64,000 nt of DNA. Origin: Antedon mediterranea (taxonomy: Eukaryota > Echinodermata > Crinoidea > Comatulida > Antedonidae). The translations under genes and the position numbers were made by a program. The DNA lies in contig NC_092675.1 in assembly GCF_964355755.1 (NCBI RefSeq), forward strand, positions 8,879,312 through 8,943,311, in the 5' to 3' direction. The notes below the pieces were generated by a model. It saw only the letters and a program-made list of their open reading frames with translations, searched no databases and was not told where the DNA came from. Shown here piece after piece: positions 30,745 to 42,641 of the stretch. Numbering within the stretch: position 1 is the first letter of the stretch; each line of letters starts with the position of its first letter.

Positions 30745-30860
30745 ATGTTTAACTTTTTTAAATTATACTAAACAATGTTTATTTTACCTTTCAATTATGT
30801 TTTTTGACAGTAACTATAAGTTCTTTCTCAGTTATAATCTTGAACCGCAAGTAACCGAAT

Positions 30861-31540
30861 GTCTACAACCGTACCAGGTTGCCTAGCCTGTGAATATCTG
30901 TTGTCGTACACCTGTTTTTATCTTTTTAATAATCCTAAAATATAGTCTCCTTTAAGTGTTTCGATTTTCCAAAAATGTGTTTATACTGTTGATGATAGTA
31001 TAAGTAAATAAATTCAAACTTTAACCGCAATTAATCGAAAGTTTTTCAACTAAACTGCATTGAAAACAACGGTTCTCGTCCGATCACTGAAGTTAAACAA
31101 GTTGTTGTTCAAAGACATGTTTGTTGTTGTATGTTGCTGCTGTGGTGACGGTACAAACGTCACTGTACTACGCGGGCGTCCACTTGTGTGCGCGTTTGAT
31201 TCTTAGCAACAAAGCGGCCTGAATCTTTTGTACATGCCGCTAATGTGTTATGCTTCATTGTACAGTGTTATTGTTTCCTTTATATTATCTTTTTAAGAAC
31301 CTCAGTATAACTTTTTAAATTATACTAAACAAAGTTGAATTTACCTTTCAAGTATGTGTTTCTTCAACAGAAGTGGGTGTAAATACCAACGTCATGGTTT
31401 CAGCAGCTGCTAATTTCAATCCTAGAGAAAATGTTCTATAATAAATGAACAAAACTATTAGGTTATAGGATATATATGTTTATAGAGATTTTGACAGTGA
31501 ATATAAGATGTATATATACTTGAACCGCAAGTAACCGAAC
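30861..31540 (+). repeat. Long spacer U23 (class 2)
   Basis: psi-A 30861-30913, psi-B 5' half 31041-31102. A 2-nt insertion (CCTAGAGAAAATG) is shared only with U33. Confidence 0.85.
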
Positions 31541-31660
31541 GTCTACAACCATACCACGTTGAAAACACCGGTTCTCGTCCGAACACCGCAGTTAAACAAC
31601 GTCGGGCCTGGTTAGTACTTGGATGGGAGACCGCCTGGGAATACCTGGTGTCGTAGACCT
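31541..31660 (+). rRNA. 5S: 5S rRNA, U24 gene 1
   Basis: Array consensus; -1 base C. Confidence 0.97.
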
Positions 31661-31776
31661 ATGTTTAACTTTTTTAAATTATACTAAACAATGTTTATTT
31701 TACCTTTCAATTATGTTTTTTGACAGTAACTATAAAATCTTTCTCAGTTATAATCTTGAACCGCAAGTAACCGAAC

Positions 31777-31896
31777 GTCTACAACCATACCATGTTGAAA
31801 ACACCGGTTCTCGTCCGAACACCGCAGTTAAACAACGTCGGGCCTGGTTAGTACTTGGATGGGAGACCGCCTGGGAATACCTGGTGTCGTAGACCT
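31777..31896 (+). rRNA. 5S: 5S rRNA, U24 gene 2
   Basis: C17T without G70C, a rare recombinant-looking combination, and in an inner rather than first position. Confidence 0.96.
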
Positions 31897-32013
31897 ATGT
31901 TTAACTTTTTTAAATTATACTAAACAAAGTTTATTTTACCTTTCAATTATGTTTTTATGACAGTAACTATAAGATCTTTCTAAGTTATAATCTTGAACCG
32001 CAAGTAACCGAAC

Positions 32014-32133
32014 GTCTACAACCATACCACGTTGAAAACACCGGTTCTCCTCCGAACACCGCAGTTAAACAACGTCGGGCCTGGTTAGTACTTGGATGGG
32101 AGACCGCCTGGGAATACCTGGTGTCGTAGACCT
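32014..32133 (+). rRNA. 5S: 5S rRNA, U24 gene 3
   Basis: G37C; followed by CTTTTTAAAATT, as in U19 gene 2. Confidence 0.96.
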
Positions 32134-32249
32134 ATGTTTAACTTTTTAAAATTATACTAAACAATGTTTATTTTACCTTTCAATTATGTTTTTTGACAGT
32201 AACTATAAGATCTTTCTCAGTTATAATCTTGAACCGCAAGTAACCGAAT

Positions 32250-32369
32250 GTCTACAACCATACCACGTTGAAAACACCGGTTCTCGTCCGAACACCGCAG
32301 TTAAACAACGTCGGGCCTGGTTAGTACTTGGATGGGAGACCGCCTGGGAATACCTGGTGTCGTAGACCT
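32250..32369 (+). rRNA. 5S: 5S rRNA, U24 gene 4
   Basis: Array consensus; -1 base T. Confidence 0.97.
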
Positions 32370-32485
32370 ATGTTTAACTTTTTTAAATTATACTAAACAA
32401 TGTTTATTTTACCTTTCAATTATGTTTTTTGACAGTAACTATAAGATCTTTCTCAGTTATAATCTTGAACCGCAAGTAACCGAAT

Positions 32486-33163
32486 GTCTACAACCGTACC
32501 AGGTTGCCTAGCCTGTGAATATCTGTTGTCGTACACCTGTTTTTATCTTTTTAATAATCCTAAAATATAGTCTCGTTTAAGTGTTTCTATTTTCCAAAAA
32601 TGTGTTTATACTGTTGATGATAGTATAAGTAAATAAATTCAAACTGTAACCGCAATTAATCGAAAGTTTTTCAACTAAACTGCATTGAAAACAACGGTTC
32701 TCGTCCGATCACTGAAGTTAAACAAGTTGTTGTTCAAAGACATGTTTGTTGTTGTATGTTGCTGCTGTGGTGACGGTACAAACGTCACTGTACTACGCGG
32801 GCGTCCACTTGTGTGCGCGTTTGATTCTTAGCAACAACGCGGCCTGAATCTTTTGTACATGCCGCTATTGTGTTATGCTTCTTTGTACAGTGTTATTGTT
32901 TCCTTTATATTATCTTTTTAAGAACCTCAGTATAACTTTTTAAATTATACTAAAAAAAGTTGAATTTACCTTTCAAGTATGTGTTTCTTCAACAGAAGTG
33001 GGTGTAAATACCAACGTCATGGTTTCAGCAGCTGCTAATTTCAATCCTAGAAAATGTTCTATAATAAATGAACAAAACTATTAGGTTATAGGATATATAT
33101 ATTTATAGAGATTTTGACAGTGAATATAAGATGTATATATACTTGAACCGCAAGTAACCGAAC
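32486..33163 (+). repeat. Long spacer U24 (class 1)
   Basis: psi-A 32486-32538, psi-B 5' half 32666-32727; CTAAAAAAAGTTG marker. Confidence 0.85.
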
Positions 33164-33283
33164 GTCTACAACCATACCACGTTGAAAACACCGGTTCTCG
33201 TCCGAACACCGCAGTTAAACAACGTCGGGCCTGGTTAGTACTTGGATGGGAGACCGCCTGGGAATACCTGGTGTCGTAGACCT
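33164..33283 (+). rRNA. 5S: 5S rRNA, U25 gene 1
   Basis: Array consensus; -1 base C. Confidence 0.97.
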
Positions 33284-33399
33284 ATGTTTAACTTTTTTAA
33301 ATTATACTAAACAATGTTTATTTTACCTTTCAATTATGTTTTTTGACAGTAACTATAAGATCTTTCTCAGTTATAATCTTGAACCGCAAGGAACCGAAT

Positions 33400-33519
33400 G
33401 TCTACAACCATACCACGTTGAAAACACCGGTTCTCGTCCGAACACCGCAGTTAAACAACGTCGGGCCTGGTTAGTACTTGGATGGGAGACCGCCTGGGAA
33501 TACCTGGTGGCGTAGACCT
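33400..33519 (+). rRNA. 5S: 5S rRNA, U25 gene 2
   Basis: T111G (GGTGGCGTAG), shared with U42 and U45 second genes; -1 base T. Confidence 0.96.
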
Positions 33520-33636
33520 ATGTTTAACTTTTTTAAATTATACTAAATAAAGTTTATTTTACCTTTCAATTATATTTTTATGACAGTAACTATAAGATCT
33601 TTCTAAGTTATAATCTTGAACCGCAAGTAACCGAAT

Positions 33637-34314
33637 GTCTACAACCGTACCAGGTTGCCTAGCCTGTGAATATCTGTTGTCGTACACCTGTTTTTATCTT
33701 TTTAATAATCCTAAAATATAGTCTCGTTTAAGTGTTTCGATTTTCCAAAAATGTGTTTATACTGTTGATGATAGTATAAGTAAATAAATTCAAACTGTAA
33801 CCGCAATTAATCGAAAGTTTTTCAACTAAACTGCATTGAAAACAACTGTTCTCGTCCGATCACTGAAGTTAAACAAGTTGTTGTTCAAAGACATGTTTGT
33901 TGTTGTATGTTGCTGCTGTGGTGACGGTACAAACGTCACTGTACTACGCGGGCGTCCACTTGTGTGCGCGTTTGATTCTTAGCAACAAAGCGGCCTGAAT
34001 CTTTTGTACATGCCGCTATTGTGTTATGCTTCTTTGTACAGTGTTATTGTTTCCTTTATATTATCTTTTTAAGAACCTCAGTATAACTTTTTAAATTATA
34101 CTAAACAAAGTTGAATTTACCTTTCAAGTATGTGTTTCTTAAACAGAAGTGGGTGTAAATACCAACGTCATGGTTTCAGCAGCTGCTAATTTCAATCCTA
34201 GAAAATGTTCTATAATAAATGAACAAAACTATTAGGTTATAGGATATATGTGTTTATAGAGATTTTGACAGTGAATATAAGATTTATATATACTTGAACC
34301 GCAAGTAACCGAAC
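33637..34314 (+). repeat. Long spacer U25 (class 3)
   Basis: psi-A 33637-33689, psi-B 5' half 33817-33878; CTTAAACAG changes the mini-hairpin arm. Confidence 0.85.
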
Positions 34315-34434
34315 GTCTACAACCATACCATGTTGAAAACACCGGTTCTCGTCCGAACACCGCAGTTAAACAACGTCGGGCCTCGTTAGTACTTGGATGG
34401 GAGACCGCCTGGGAATACCTGGTGTCGTAGACCT
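34315..34434 (+). rRNA. 5S: 5S rRNA, U26 gene 1
   Basis: C17T, G70C. Confidence 0.96.
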
Positions 34435-34551
34435 ATGTTTAACTTTTTTAAATTATACTAAACAAAGTTTATTTTACCTTTCAATTATGTTTTTATGACA
34501 GTAACTATAAGATCTTTCTAAGTTATAATCTTGAACCGCAAGTAACCGAAC

Positions 34552-34671
34552 GTCTACAACCATACCACGTTGAAAACACCGGTTCTCCTCCGAACACTGC
34601 AGTTAAACAACGTCGGGCCTGGTTAGTACTTGGATGGGAGACCGCCTGGGAATACCTGGTGTCGTAGACCT
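34552..34671 (+). rRNA. 5S: 5S rRNA, U26 gene 2
   Basis: G37C, C47T. Confidence 0.95.
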
Positions 34672-34788
34672 ATGTTTAACTTTTTTAAATTATACTAAAC
34701 AATGTTTATTTTACCTTTCAATTATGTTTTTATGACAGTAACTATAAGATCTTTCTAAGTTATAATCTTGAACCGCAAGTAACCGAAT

Positions 34789-35466
34789 GTCTACAACCGT
34801 ACCAGGTTGCCTAGCCTGTGAATATCTGTTATCGTACACCTGTTTTTATCTTTTTAATAATCCTAAAATATAGTCTCCTTTAAGTGTTTCGATTTTCCAA
34901 AAATGTGTTTATACTGTTGATGATAGTATAAGTAAATAAATTCAAACTTTAACCGCAATTAATCGAAAGTTTTTCAACTAAACTGCATTGAAAACAACGG
35001 TTCTCGTCCGATCACTGAAGTTAAACAAGTTGTTGTTCAAAGACATGTTTGTTGTTGTATGTTGCTGCTGTGGTGACGGTACAAACGTCACTGTACTACG
35101 CGATCGTCCACTTGTGTGCGCGTTTGATTCTTAGCAACAAAGCGGCCTGAATCTTTTGTACATGCCGCTATTGTGTTATGCTTCTTTGTACAGTGTTATT
35201 ATTTCCTTTATATTATCTTTTTAAGAACCTCAGTATAACTTTTTAAATTATACTAAACAAAGTTGAATTTACCTTTCAAGTATGTGTTTCTTCAACAGAA
35301 GTGGGTGTAAATACCAACGTCATGGTTTCAGCAGCTGCTAATTTCAATCCTAGAAAATGTTCTATAATAAATGAACAAAACTATTAGGTTATAGGATATA
35401 TGTGTTTATAGAGATTTTGACAGTGAATATAAGATTTATATATACTTGAACCGCAAGTAACCAAAC
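34789..35466 (+). repeat. Long spacer U26 (class 4)
   Basis: psi-A 34789-34841 with CTGTTATCGTAC; psi-B 5' half 34969-35030. Confidence 0.85.
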
Positions 35467-35586
35467 GTCTACAACCATACCATGTTGAAAACACCGGTTC
35501 TCGTCCGAACACCGGAGTTAAACAACGTCGGGCCTCGTTAGTACTTGGATGGGAGACCGCCTGGGAATACCTGGTGTCGTAGACCT
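35467..35586 (+). rRNA. 5S: 5S rRNA, U27 gene 1
   Basis: C17T, C49G, G70C; private flank ACCAAAC. Confidence 0.95.
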
Positions 35587-35703
35587 ATGTTTAACTTTTT
35601 TAAATTATACTAAACAAAGTTTATTTTACCTTTCAATTATGTTTTTATGACAGTAACTATAAGATCTTTCTAAGTTATAATCTTGAACCGCAAGTAACCG
35701 AAC

Positions 35704-35823
35704 GTCTACAACCATACCACGTTGAAAACACCGGTTCTCCTCCGAACACCGCAGTTAAACAACGTCGGGCCTGGTTAGTACTTGGATGGGAGACCGCCTG
35801 GGAATACCTGGTGTCGTAGACCT
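35704..35823 (+). rRNA. 5S: 5S rRNA, U27 gene 2
   Basis: G37C. Confidence 0.96.
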
Positions 35824-35939
35824 ATGTTTAACTTTTTTAAATTATACTAAACAATGTTTATTTTACCTTTCAATTATGTTTTTTGACAGTAACTATAAGA
35901 TCTTTCTCAGTTATAATCTTGAACCGCAAGTAACCGAAT

Positions 35940-36059
35940 GTCTACAACCATACCACGTTGAAAACACCGGTTCTCGTCCGAACACCGCAGTTAAACAACG
36001 TCGGGCCTGGTTAGTACTTGGATGGGAGACCGCCTGTGAATACCTGGTGTCGTAGACCT
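35940..36059 (+). rRNA. 5S: 5S rRNA, U27 gene 3
   Basis: Private G98T (CGCCTGTGAATAC); -1 base T. Confidence 0.96.
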
Positions 36060-36175
36060 ATGTTTAACTTTTTTAAATTATACTAAACAATGTTTATTTT
36101 ACCTTTCAATTATGTTTTTTGACAGTAACTATAAGATCTTTCTCAGTTATAATCTTGAACCGCAAGTAACCGAAT

Positions 36176-36853
36176 GTCTACAACCGTACCAGGTTGCCTA
36201 GCCTGTGAATATCTGTTGTCGTACACCTGTTTTTATCTTTTTAATAATCCTAAAATATAGTCTCGTTTAAGTGTTTCTATTTTCCAAAAATGTGTTTATA
36301 CTGTTGATGATAGTATAAGTAAATAAATTCAAACTGTAACCGCAATTAATCGAAAGTTTTTCAACTAAACTGCATTGAAAACAACGGTTCTCGTCCGATC
36401 ACTGAAGTTAAACAAGTTGTTGTTCAAAGACATGTTTGTTGTTGTATGTTGCTGCTGTGGTGACGGTACAAACGTCACTGTACTACGCGGGCGTCCACTT
36501 GTGTGCGCGTTTGATTCTTAGCAACAACGCGGCCTGAATCTTTTGTACATGCCGCTATTGTGTTATGCTTCTTTGTACAGTGTTATTGTTTCCTTTATAT
36601 TATCTTTTTAAGAACCTCAGTATAACTTTTTAAATTATACTAAAAAAAGTTGAATTTACCTTTCAAGTATGTGTTTCTTCAACAGAAGTGGGTGTAAATA
36701 CCAACGTCATGGTTTCAGCAGCTGCTAATTTCAATCCTAGAAAATGTTCTATAATAAATGAACAAAACTATTAGGTTATAGGATATATATATTTATAGAG
36801 ATTTTGACAGTGAATATAAGATGTATATATACTTGAACCGCAAGTAACCGAAC
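36176..36853 (+). repeat. Long spacer U27 (class 1)
   Basis: psi-A 36176-36228, psi-B 5' half 36356-36417; CTAAAAAAAGTTG marker. Confidence 0.85.
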
Positions 36854-36973
36854 GTCTACAACCATACCACGTTGAAAACACCGGTTCTCGTCCGAACACC
36901 GCAGTTAAACAACGTCGGGCCTGGTTAGTACTTGGATGGGAGACCGCCTGGGAATACCTGGTGTCGTAGACCT
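36854..36973 (+). rRNA. 5S: 5S rRNA, U28 gene 1
   Basis: Array consensus; -1 base C. Confidence 0.97.
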
Positions 36974-37089
36974 ATGTTTAACTTTTTTAAATTATACTAA
37001 ACAATGTTTATTTTACCTTTCAATTATGTTTTTTGACAGTAACTATAAGATCTTTCTCAGTTATAATCTTGAACCGCAAGGAACCGAAT

Positions 37090-37209
37090 GTCTACAACCA
37101 TACCACGTTGAAAACACCGGTTCTCGTCCGAACACCGCAGTTAAACAACGTCGGGCCTGGTTAGTACTTGGATGGGAGACCGCCTGGGAATACCTGGTGT
37201 CGTAGACCT
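37090..37209 (+). rRNA. 5S: 5S rRNA, U28 gene 2
   Basis: Array consensus; -1 base T; GGAACC flank. Confidence 0.97.
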
Positions 37210-37326
37210 ATGTTTAACTTTTTTAAATTATACTAAATAAAGTTTATTTTACCTTTCAATTATATTTTTATGACAGTAACTATAAGATCTTTCTAAGTTA
37301 TAATCTTGAACCGCAAGTAACCGAAT

Positions 37327-38004
37327 GTCTACAACCGTACCAGGTTGCCTAGCCTGTGAATATCTGTTGTCGTACACCTGTTTTTATCTTTTTAATAATC
37401 CTAAAATATAGTCTCGTTTAAGTGTTTCGATTTTCCAAAAATGTGTTTATACTGTTGATGATAGTATAAGTAAATAAATTCAAACTGTAACCGCAATTAA
37501 TCGAAAGTTTTTCAACTAAACTGCATTGAAAACAACTGTTCTCGTCCGATCACTGAAGTTAAACAAGTTGTTGTTCAAAGACATGTTTGTTGTTGTATGT
37601 TGCTGCTGTGGTGACGGTACAAACGTCACTGTACTACGCGGGCGTCCACTTGTGTGCGCGTTTGATTCTTAGCAACAAAGCGGCCTGAATCTTTTGTACA
37701 TGCCGCTATTGTGTTATGCTTCTTTGTACAGTGTTATTGTTTCCTTTATATTATCTTTTTAAGAACCTCAGTATAACTTTTTAAATTATACTAAACAAAG
37801 TTGAATTTACCTTTCAAGTATGTGTTTCTTCAACAGAAGTGGGTGTAAATACCAACGTCATGGTTTCAGCAGCTGCTAATTTCAATCCTAGAAAATGTTC
37901 TATAATAAATGAACAAAACTATTAGGTTATAGGATATATGTGTTTATAGAGATTTTGACAGTGAATATAAGATTTATATATACTTGAACCGCAAGTAACC
38001 GAAC
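37327..38004 (+). repeat. Long spacer U28 (class 3)
   Basis: psi-A 37327-37379, psi-B 5' half 37507-37568. Confidence 0.85.
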
Positions 38005-38124
38005 GTCTACAACCATACCATGTTGAAAACACCGGTTCTCGTCCGAACACCGCAGTTAAACAACGTCGGGCCTCGTTAGTACTTGGATGGGAGACCGCCT
38101 GGGAATACCTGGTGTCGTAGACCT
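38005..38124 (+). rRNA. 5S: 5S rRNA, U29 gene 1
   Basis: C17T, G70C. Confidence 0.96.
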
Positions 38125-38241
38125 ATGTTTAACTTTTTTAAATTATACTAAACAAAGTTTATTTTACCTTTCAATTATGTTTTTATGACAGTAACTATAA
38201 GATCTTTCTAAGTTATAATCTTGAACCGCAAGTAACCGAAC

Positions 38242-38361
38242 GTCTACAACCATACCACGTTGAAAACACCGGTTCTCCTCCGAACACTGCAGTTAAACAA
38301 CGTCGGGCCTGGTTAGTACTTGGATGGGAGACCGCCTGGGAATACCTGGTGTCGTAGACCT
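38242..38361 (+). rRNA. 5S: 5S rRNA, U29 gene 2
   Basis: G37C, C47T. Confidence 0.95.
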
Positions 38362-38478
38362 ATGTTTAACTTTTTTAAATTATACTAAACAATGTTTATT
38401 TTACCTTTCAATTATGTTTTTATGACAGTAACTATAAGATCTTTCTAAGTTATAATCTTGAACCGCAAGTAACCGAAT

Positions 38479-39156
38479 GTCTACAACCGTACCAGGTTGC
38501 CTAGCCTGTGAATATCTGTTATCGTACACCTGTTTTTATCTTTTTAATAATCCTAAAATATAGTCTCCTTTAAGTGTTTCGATTTTCCAAAAATGTGTTT
38601 ATACTGTTGATGATAGTATAAGTAAATAAATTCAAACTTTAACCGCAATTAATCGAAAGTTTTTCAACTAAACTGCATTGAAAACAACGGTTCTCGTCCG
38701 ATCACTGAAGTTAAACAAGTTGTTGTTCAAAGACATGTTTGTTGTTGTATGTTGCTGCTGTGGTGACGGTACAAACGTCACTGTACTACGCGATCGTCCA
38801 CTTGTGTGCGCGTTTGATTCTTAGCAACAAAGCGGCCTGAATCTTTTGTACATGCCGCTATTGTGTTATGCTTCTTTGTACAGTGTTATTATTTCCTTTA
38901 TATTATCTTTTTAAGAACCTCAGTATAACTTTTTAAATTATACTAAACAAAGTTGAATTTACCTTTCAAGTATGTGTTTCTTCAACAGAAGTGGGTGTAA
39001 ATACCAACGTCATGGTTTCAGCAGCTGCTAATTTCAATCCTAGAAAATGTTCTATAATAAATGAACAAAACTATTAGGTTATAGGATATATGTGTTTATA
39101 GAGATTTTGACAGTGAATATAAGATTTATATATACTTGAACCGCAAGTAACCGAAC
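38479..39156 (+). repeat. Long spacer U29 (class 4)
   Basis: psi-A 38479-38531 with CTGTTATCGTAC; psi-B 5' half 38659-38720. Confidence 0.85.
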
Positions 39157-39276
39157 GTCTACAACCATACCATGTTGAAAACACCGGTTCTCGTCCGAAC
39201 ACCGGAGTTAAACAACGTCGGGCCTCGTTAGTACTTGGATGGGAGACCGCCTGGGAATACCTGGTGTCGTAGACCT
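39157..39276 (+). rRNA. 5S: 5S rRNA, U30 gene 1
   Basis: C17T, C49G, G70C. Confidence 0.95.
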
Positions 39277-39393
39277 ATGTTTAACTTTTTTAAATTATAC
39301 TAAACAAAGTTTATTTTACCTTTCAATTATGTTTTTATGACAGTAACTATAAGATCTTTCTAAGTTATAATCTTGAACCGCAAGTAACCGAAC

Positions 39394-39513
39394 GTCTACA
39401 ACCATACCACGTTGAAAACACCGGTTCTCCTCCGAACACCGCAGTTAAACAACGTCGGGCCTGGTTAGTACTTGGATGGGAGACCGCCTGGGAATACCTG
39501 GTGTCGTAGACCT
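39394..39513 (+). rRNA. 5S: 5S rRNA, U30 gene 2
   Basis: G37C. Confidence 0.96.
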
Positions 39514-39629
39514 ATGTTTAACTTTTTTAAATTATACTAAACAATGTTTATTTTACCTTTCAATTATGTTTTTTGACAGTAACTATAAGATCTTTCTCAG
39601 TTATAATCTTGAACCGCAAGTAACCGAAT

Positions 39630-39749
39630 GTCTACAACCATACCACGTTGAAAACACCGGTTCTCGTCCGAACACCGCAGTTAAACAACGTCGGGCCTGG
39701 TTAGTACTTGGATGGGAGACCGCCTGGGAATACCTGGTGTCGTAGACCT
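39630..39749 (+). rRNA. 5S: 5S rRNA, U30 gene 3
   Basis: Array consensus; -1 base T; GTAACC flank. Confidence 0.97.
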
Positions 39750-39865
39750 ATGTTTAACTTTTTTAAATTATACTAAACAATGTTTATTTTACCTTTCAAT
39801 TATGTTTTTTGACAGTAACTATAAGATCTTTCTCAGTTATAATCTTGAACCGCAAGTAACCGAAT

Positions 39866-40543
39866 GTCTACAACCGTACCAGGTTGCCTAGCCTGTGAAT
39901 ATCTGTTGTCGTACACCTGTTTTTATCTTTTTAATAATCCTAAAATATAGTCTCGTTTAAGTGTTTCTATTTTCCAAAAATGTGTTTATACTGTTGATGA
40001 TAGTATAAGTAAATAAATTCAAACTGTAACCGCAATTAATCGAAAGTTTTTCAACTAAACTGCATTGAAAACAACGGTTCTCGTCCGATCACTGAAGTTA
40101 AACAAGTTGTTGTTCAAAGACATGTTTGTTGTTGTATGTTGCTGCTGTGGTGACGGTACAAACGTCACTGTACTACGCGGGCGTCCACTTGTGTGCGCGT
40201 TTGATTCTTAGCAACAACGCGGCCTGAATCTTTTGTACATGCCGCTATTGTGTTATGCTTCTTTGTACAGTGTTATTGTTTTCTTTATATTATCTTTTTA
40301 AGAACCTCAGTATAACTTTTTAAATTATACTAAAAAAAGTTGAATTTACCTTTCAAGTATGTGTTTCTTCAACAGAAGTGGGTGTAAATACCAACGTCAT
40401 GGTTTCAGCAGCTGCTAATTTCAATCCTAGAAAATGTTCTATAATAAATGAACAAAACTATTAGGTTATAGGATATATATATTTATAGAGATTTTGACAG
40501 TGAATATAAGATGTATATATACTTGAACCGCAAGTAACCGAAC
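39866..40543 (+). repeat. Long spacer U30 (class 1)
   Basis: psi-A 39866-39918, psi-B 5' half 40046-40107; private GTTTTCTTTATATT. Confidence 0.85.
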
Positions 40544-40663
40544 GTCTACAACCATACCACGTTGAAAACACCGGTTCTCGTCCGAACACCGCAGTTAAAC
40601 AACGTCGGGCCTGGTTAGTACTTGGATGGGAGACCGCCTGGGAATACCTGGTGTCGTAGACCT
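40544..40663 (+). rRNA. 5S: 5S rRNA, U31 gene 1
   Basis: Array consensus; -1 base C. Confidence 0.97.
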
Positions 40664-40779
40664 ATGTTTAACTTTTTTAAATTATACTAAACAATGTTTA
40701 TTTTACCTTTCAATTATGTTTTTTGACAGTAACTATAAGATCTTTCTCAGTTATAATCTTGAACCGCAAGGAACCGAAT

Positions 40780-40899
40780 GTCTACAACCATACCACGTTG
40801 AAAACACCGGTTCTCGTCCGAACACCGCAGTTAAACAACGTCGGGCCTGGTTAGTACTTGGATGGGAGACCGCCTGGGAATACCTGGTGTCGTAGACCT
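40780..40899 (+). rRNA. 5S: 5S rRNA, U31 gene 2
   Basis: Array consensus; -1 base T; GGAACC flank. Confidence 0.97.
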
Positions 40900-41016
40900 A
40901 TGTTTAACTTTTTTAAATTATACTAAATAAAGTTTATTTTACCTTTCAATTATATTTTTATGACAGTAACTATAAGATCTTTCTAAGTTATAATCTTGAA
41001 CCGCAAGTAACCGAAT

Positions 41017-41694
41017 GTCTACAACCGTACCAGGTTGCCTAGCCTGTGAATATCTGTTGTCGTACACCTGTTTTTATCTTTTTAATAATCCTAAAATATA
41101 GTCTCGTTTAAGTGTTTCGATTTTCCAAAAATGTGTTTATACTGTTGATGATAGTATAAGTAAATAAATTCAAACTGTAACCGCAATTAATCGAAAGTTT
41201 TTCAACTAAACTGCATTGAAAACAACTGTTCTCGTCCGATCACTGAAGTTAAACAAGTTGTTGTTCAAAGACATGTTTGTTGTTGTATGTTGCTGCTGTG
41301 GTGACGGTACAAACGTCACTGTACTACGCGGGCGTCCACTTGTGTGCGCGTTTGATTCTTAGCAACAAAGCGGCCTGAATCTTTTGTACATGCCGCTATT
41401 GTGTTATGCTTCTTTGTACAGTGTTATTGTTTCCTTTATATTATCTTTTTAAGAACCTCAGTATAACTTTTTAAATTATACTAAACAAAGTTGAATTTAC
41501 CTTTCAAGTATGTGTTTCTTCAACAGAAGTGGGTGTAAATACCAACGTCATGGTTTCAGCAGCTGCTAATTTCAATCCTAGAAAATGTTCTATAATAAAT
41601 GAACAAAACTATTAGGTTATAGGATATATGTGTTTATAGAGATTTTGACAGTGAATATAAGATTTATATATACTTGAACCGCAAGTAACCGAAC
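41017..41694 (+). repeat. Long spacer U31 (class 3)
   Basis: psi-A 41017-41069, psi-B 5' half 41197-41258. Confidence 0.85.
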
Positions 41695-41814
41695 GTCTAC
41701 AACCATACCATGTTGAAAACACCGGTTCTCGTCCGAACACCGCAGTTAAACAACGTCGGGCCTCGTTAGTACTTGGATGGGAGACCGCCTGGGAATACCT
41801 GGTGTCGTAGACCT
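41695..41814 (+). rRNA. 5S: 5S rRNA, U32 gene 1
   Basis: C17T, G70C. Confidence 0.96.
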
Positions 41815-41931
41815 ATGTTTAACTTTTTTAAATTATACTAAACAAAGTTTATTTTACCTTTCAATTATGTTTTTATGACAGTAACTATAAGATCTTTCTA
41901 AGTTATAATCTTGAACCGCAAGTAACCGAAC

Positions 41932-42051
41932 GTCTACAACCATACCACGTTGAAAACACCGGTTCTCCTCCGAACACTGCAGTTAAACAACGTCGGGCCT
42001 GGTTAGTACTTGGATGGGAGACCGCCTGGGAATACCTGGTGTCGTAGACCT
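41932..42051 (+). rRNA. 5S: 5S rRNA, U32 gene 2
   Basis: G37C, C47T. Confidence 0.95.
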
Positions 42052-42168
42052 ATGTTTAACTTTTTTAAATTATACTAAACAATGTTTATTTTACCTTTCA
42101 ATTATGTTTTTATGACAGTAACTATAAGATCTTTCTAAGTTATAATCTTGAACCGCAAGTAACCGAAC

Positions 42169-42288
42169 GTCTACAACCATACCACGTTGAAAACACCGGT
42201 TCTCGTCCGAACACCGCAGTTAAACAACGTCGGGCCTGGTTAGTACTTGGATGGGAGACCGCCTGGGAATACCTGGTGTCGTAGACCT
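42169..42288 (+). rRNA. 5S: 5S rRNA, U32 gene 3
   Basis: Array consensus; -1 base C; 237-bp spacing. Confidence 0.97.
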
Positions 42289-42404
42289 ATGTTTAACTTT
42301 TTTAAATTATACTAAACAATGTTTATTTTACCTTTCAATTATGTTTTTTGACAGTAACTATAAGATCTTTCTCAGTTATAATCTTGAACCGCAAGTAACC
42401 GAAT

Positions 42405-42524
42405 GTCTACAACCATACCACGTTGAAAACACCGGTTCTCGTCCGAACACCGCAGTTAAACAACGTCGGGCCTGGTTAGTACTTGGATGGGAGACCGCCT
42501 GGGAATACCTGGTGTCGTAGACCT
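42405..42524 (+). rRNA. 5S: 5S rRNA, U32 gene 4
   Basis: Array consensus; -1 base T. Confidence 0.97.
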
Positions 42525-42641
42525 ATGTTTAACTTTTTTAAATTATACTAAATAAAGTTTATTTTACCTTTCAATTATATTTTCAAGACAGTAACTATAA
42601 GATCTTTCTAAGTTCTAATCTTGAACCGCAAGTAACCGAAT

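Larger units (their letters stand above)
33164..36853 (+). repeat. 3690-bp block, copy 1 (U25-U27)
   Basis: Units with 2, 2 and 3 genes and spacer classes 3, 4, 1. The next 3690 bp repeat the same order and alleles. T111G and G98T are private to this copy. Confidence 0.9.
36854..40543 (+). repeat. 3690-bp block, copy 2 (U28-U30)
   Basis: Same order of genes, alleles and spacer classes as U25-U27. The pattern begins a third time at U31 and then diverges. Confidence 0.9.
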
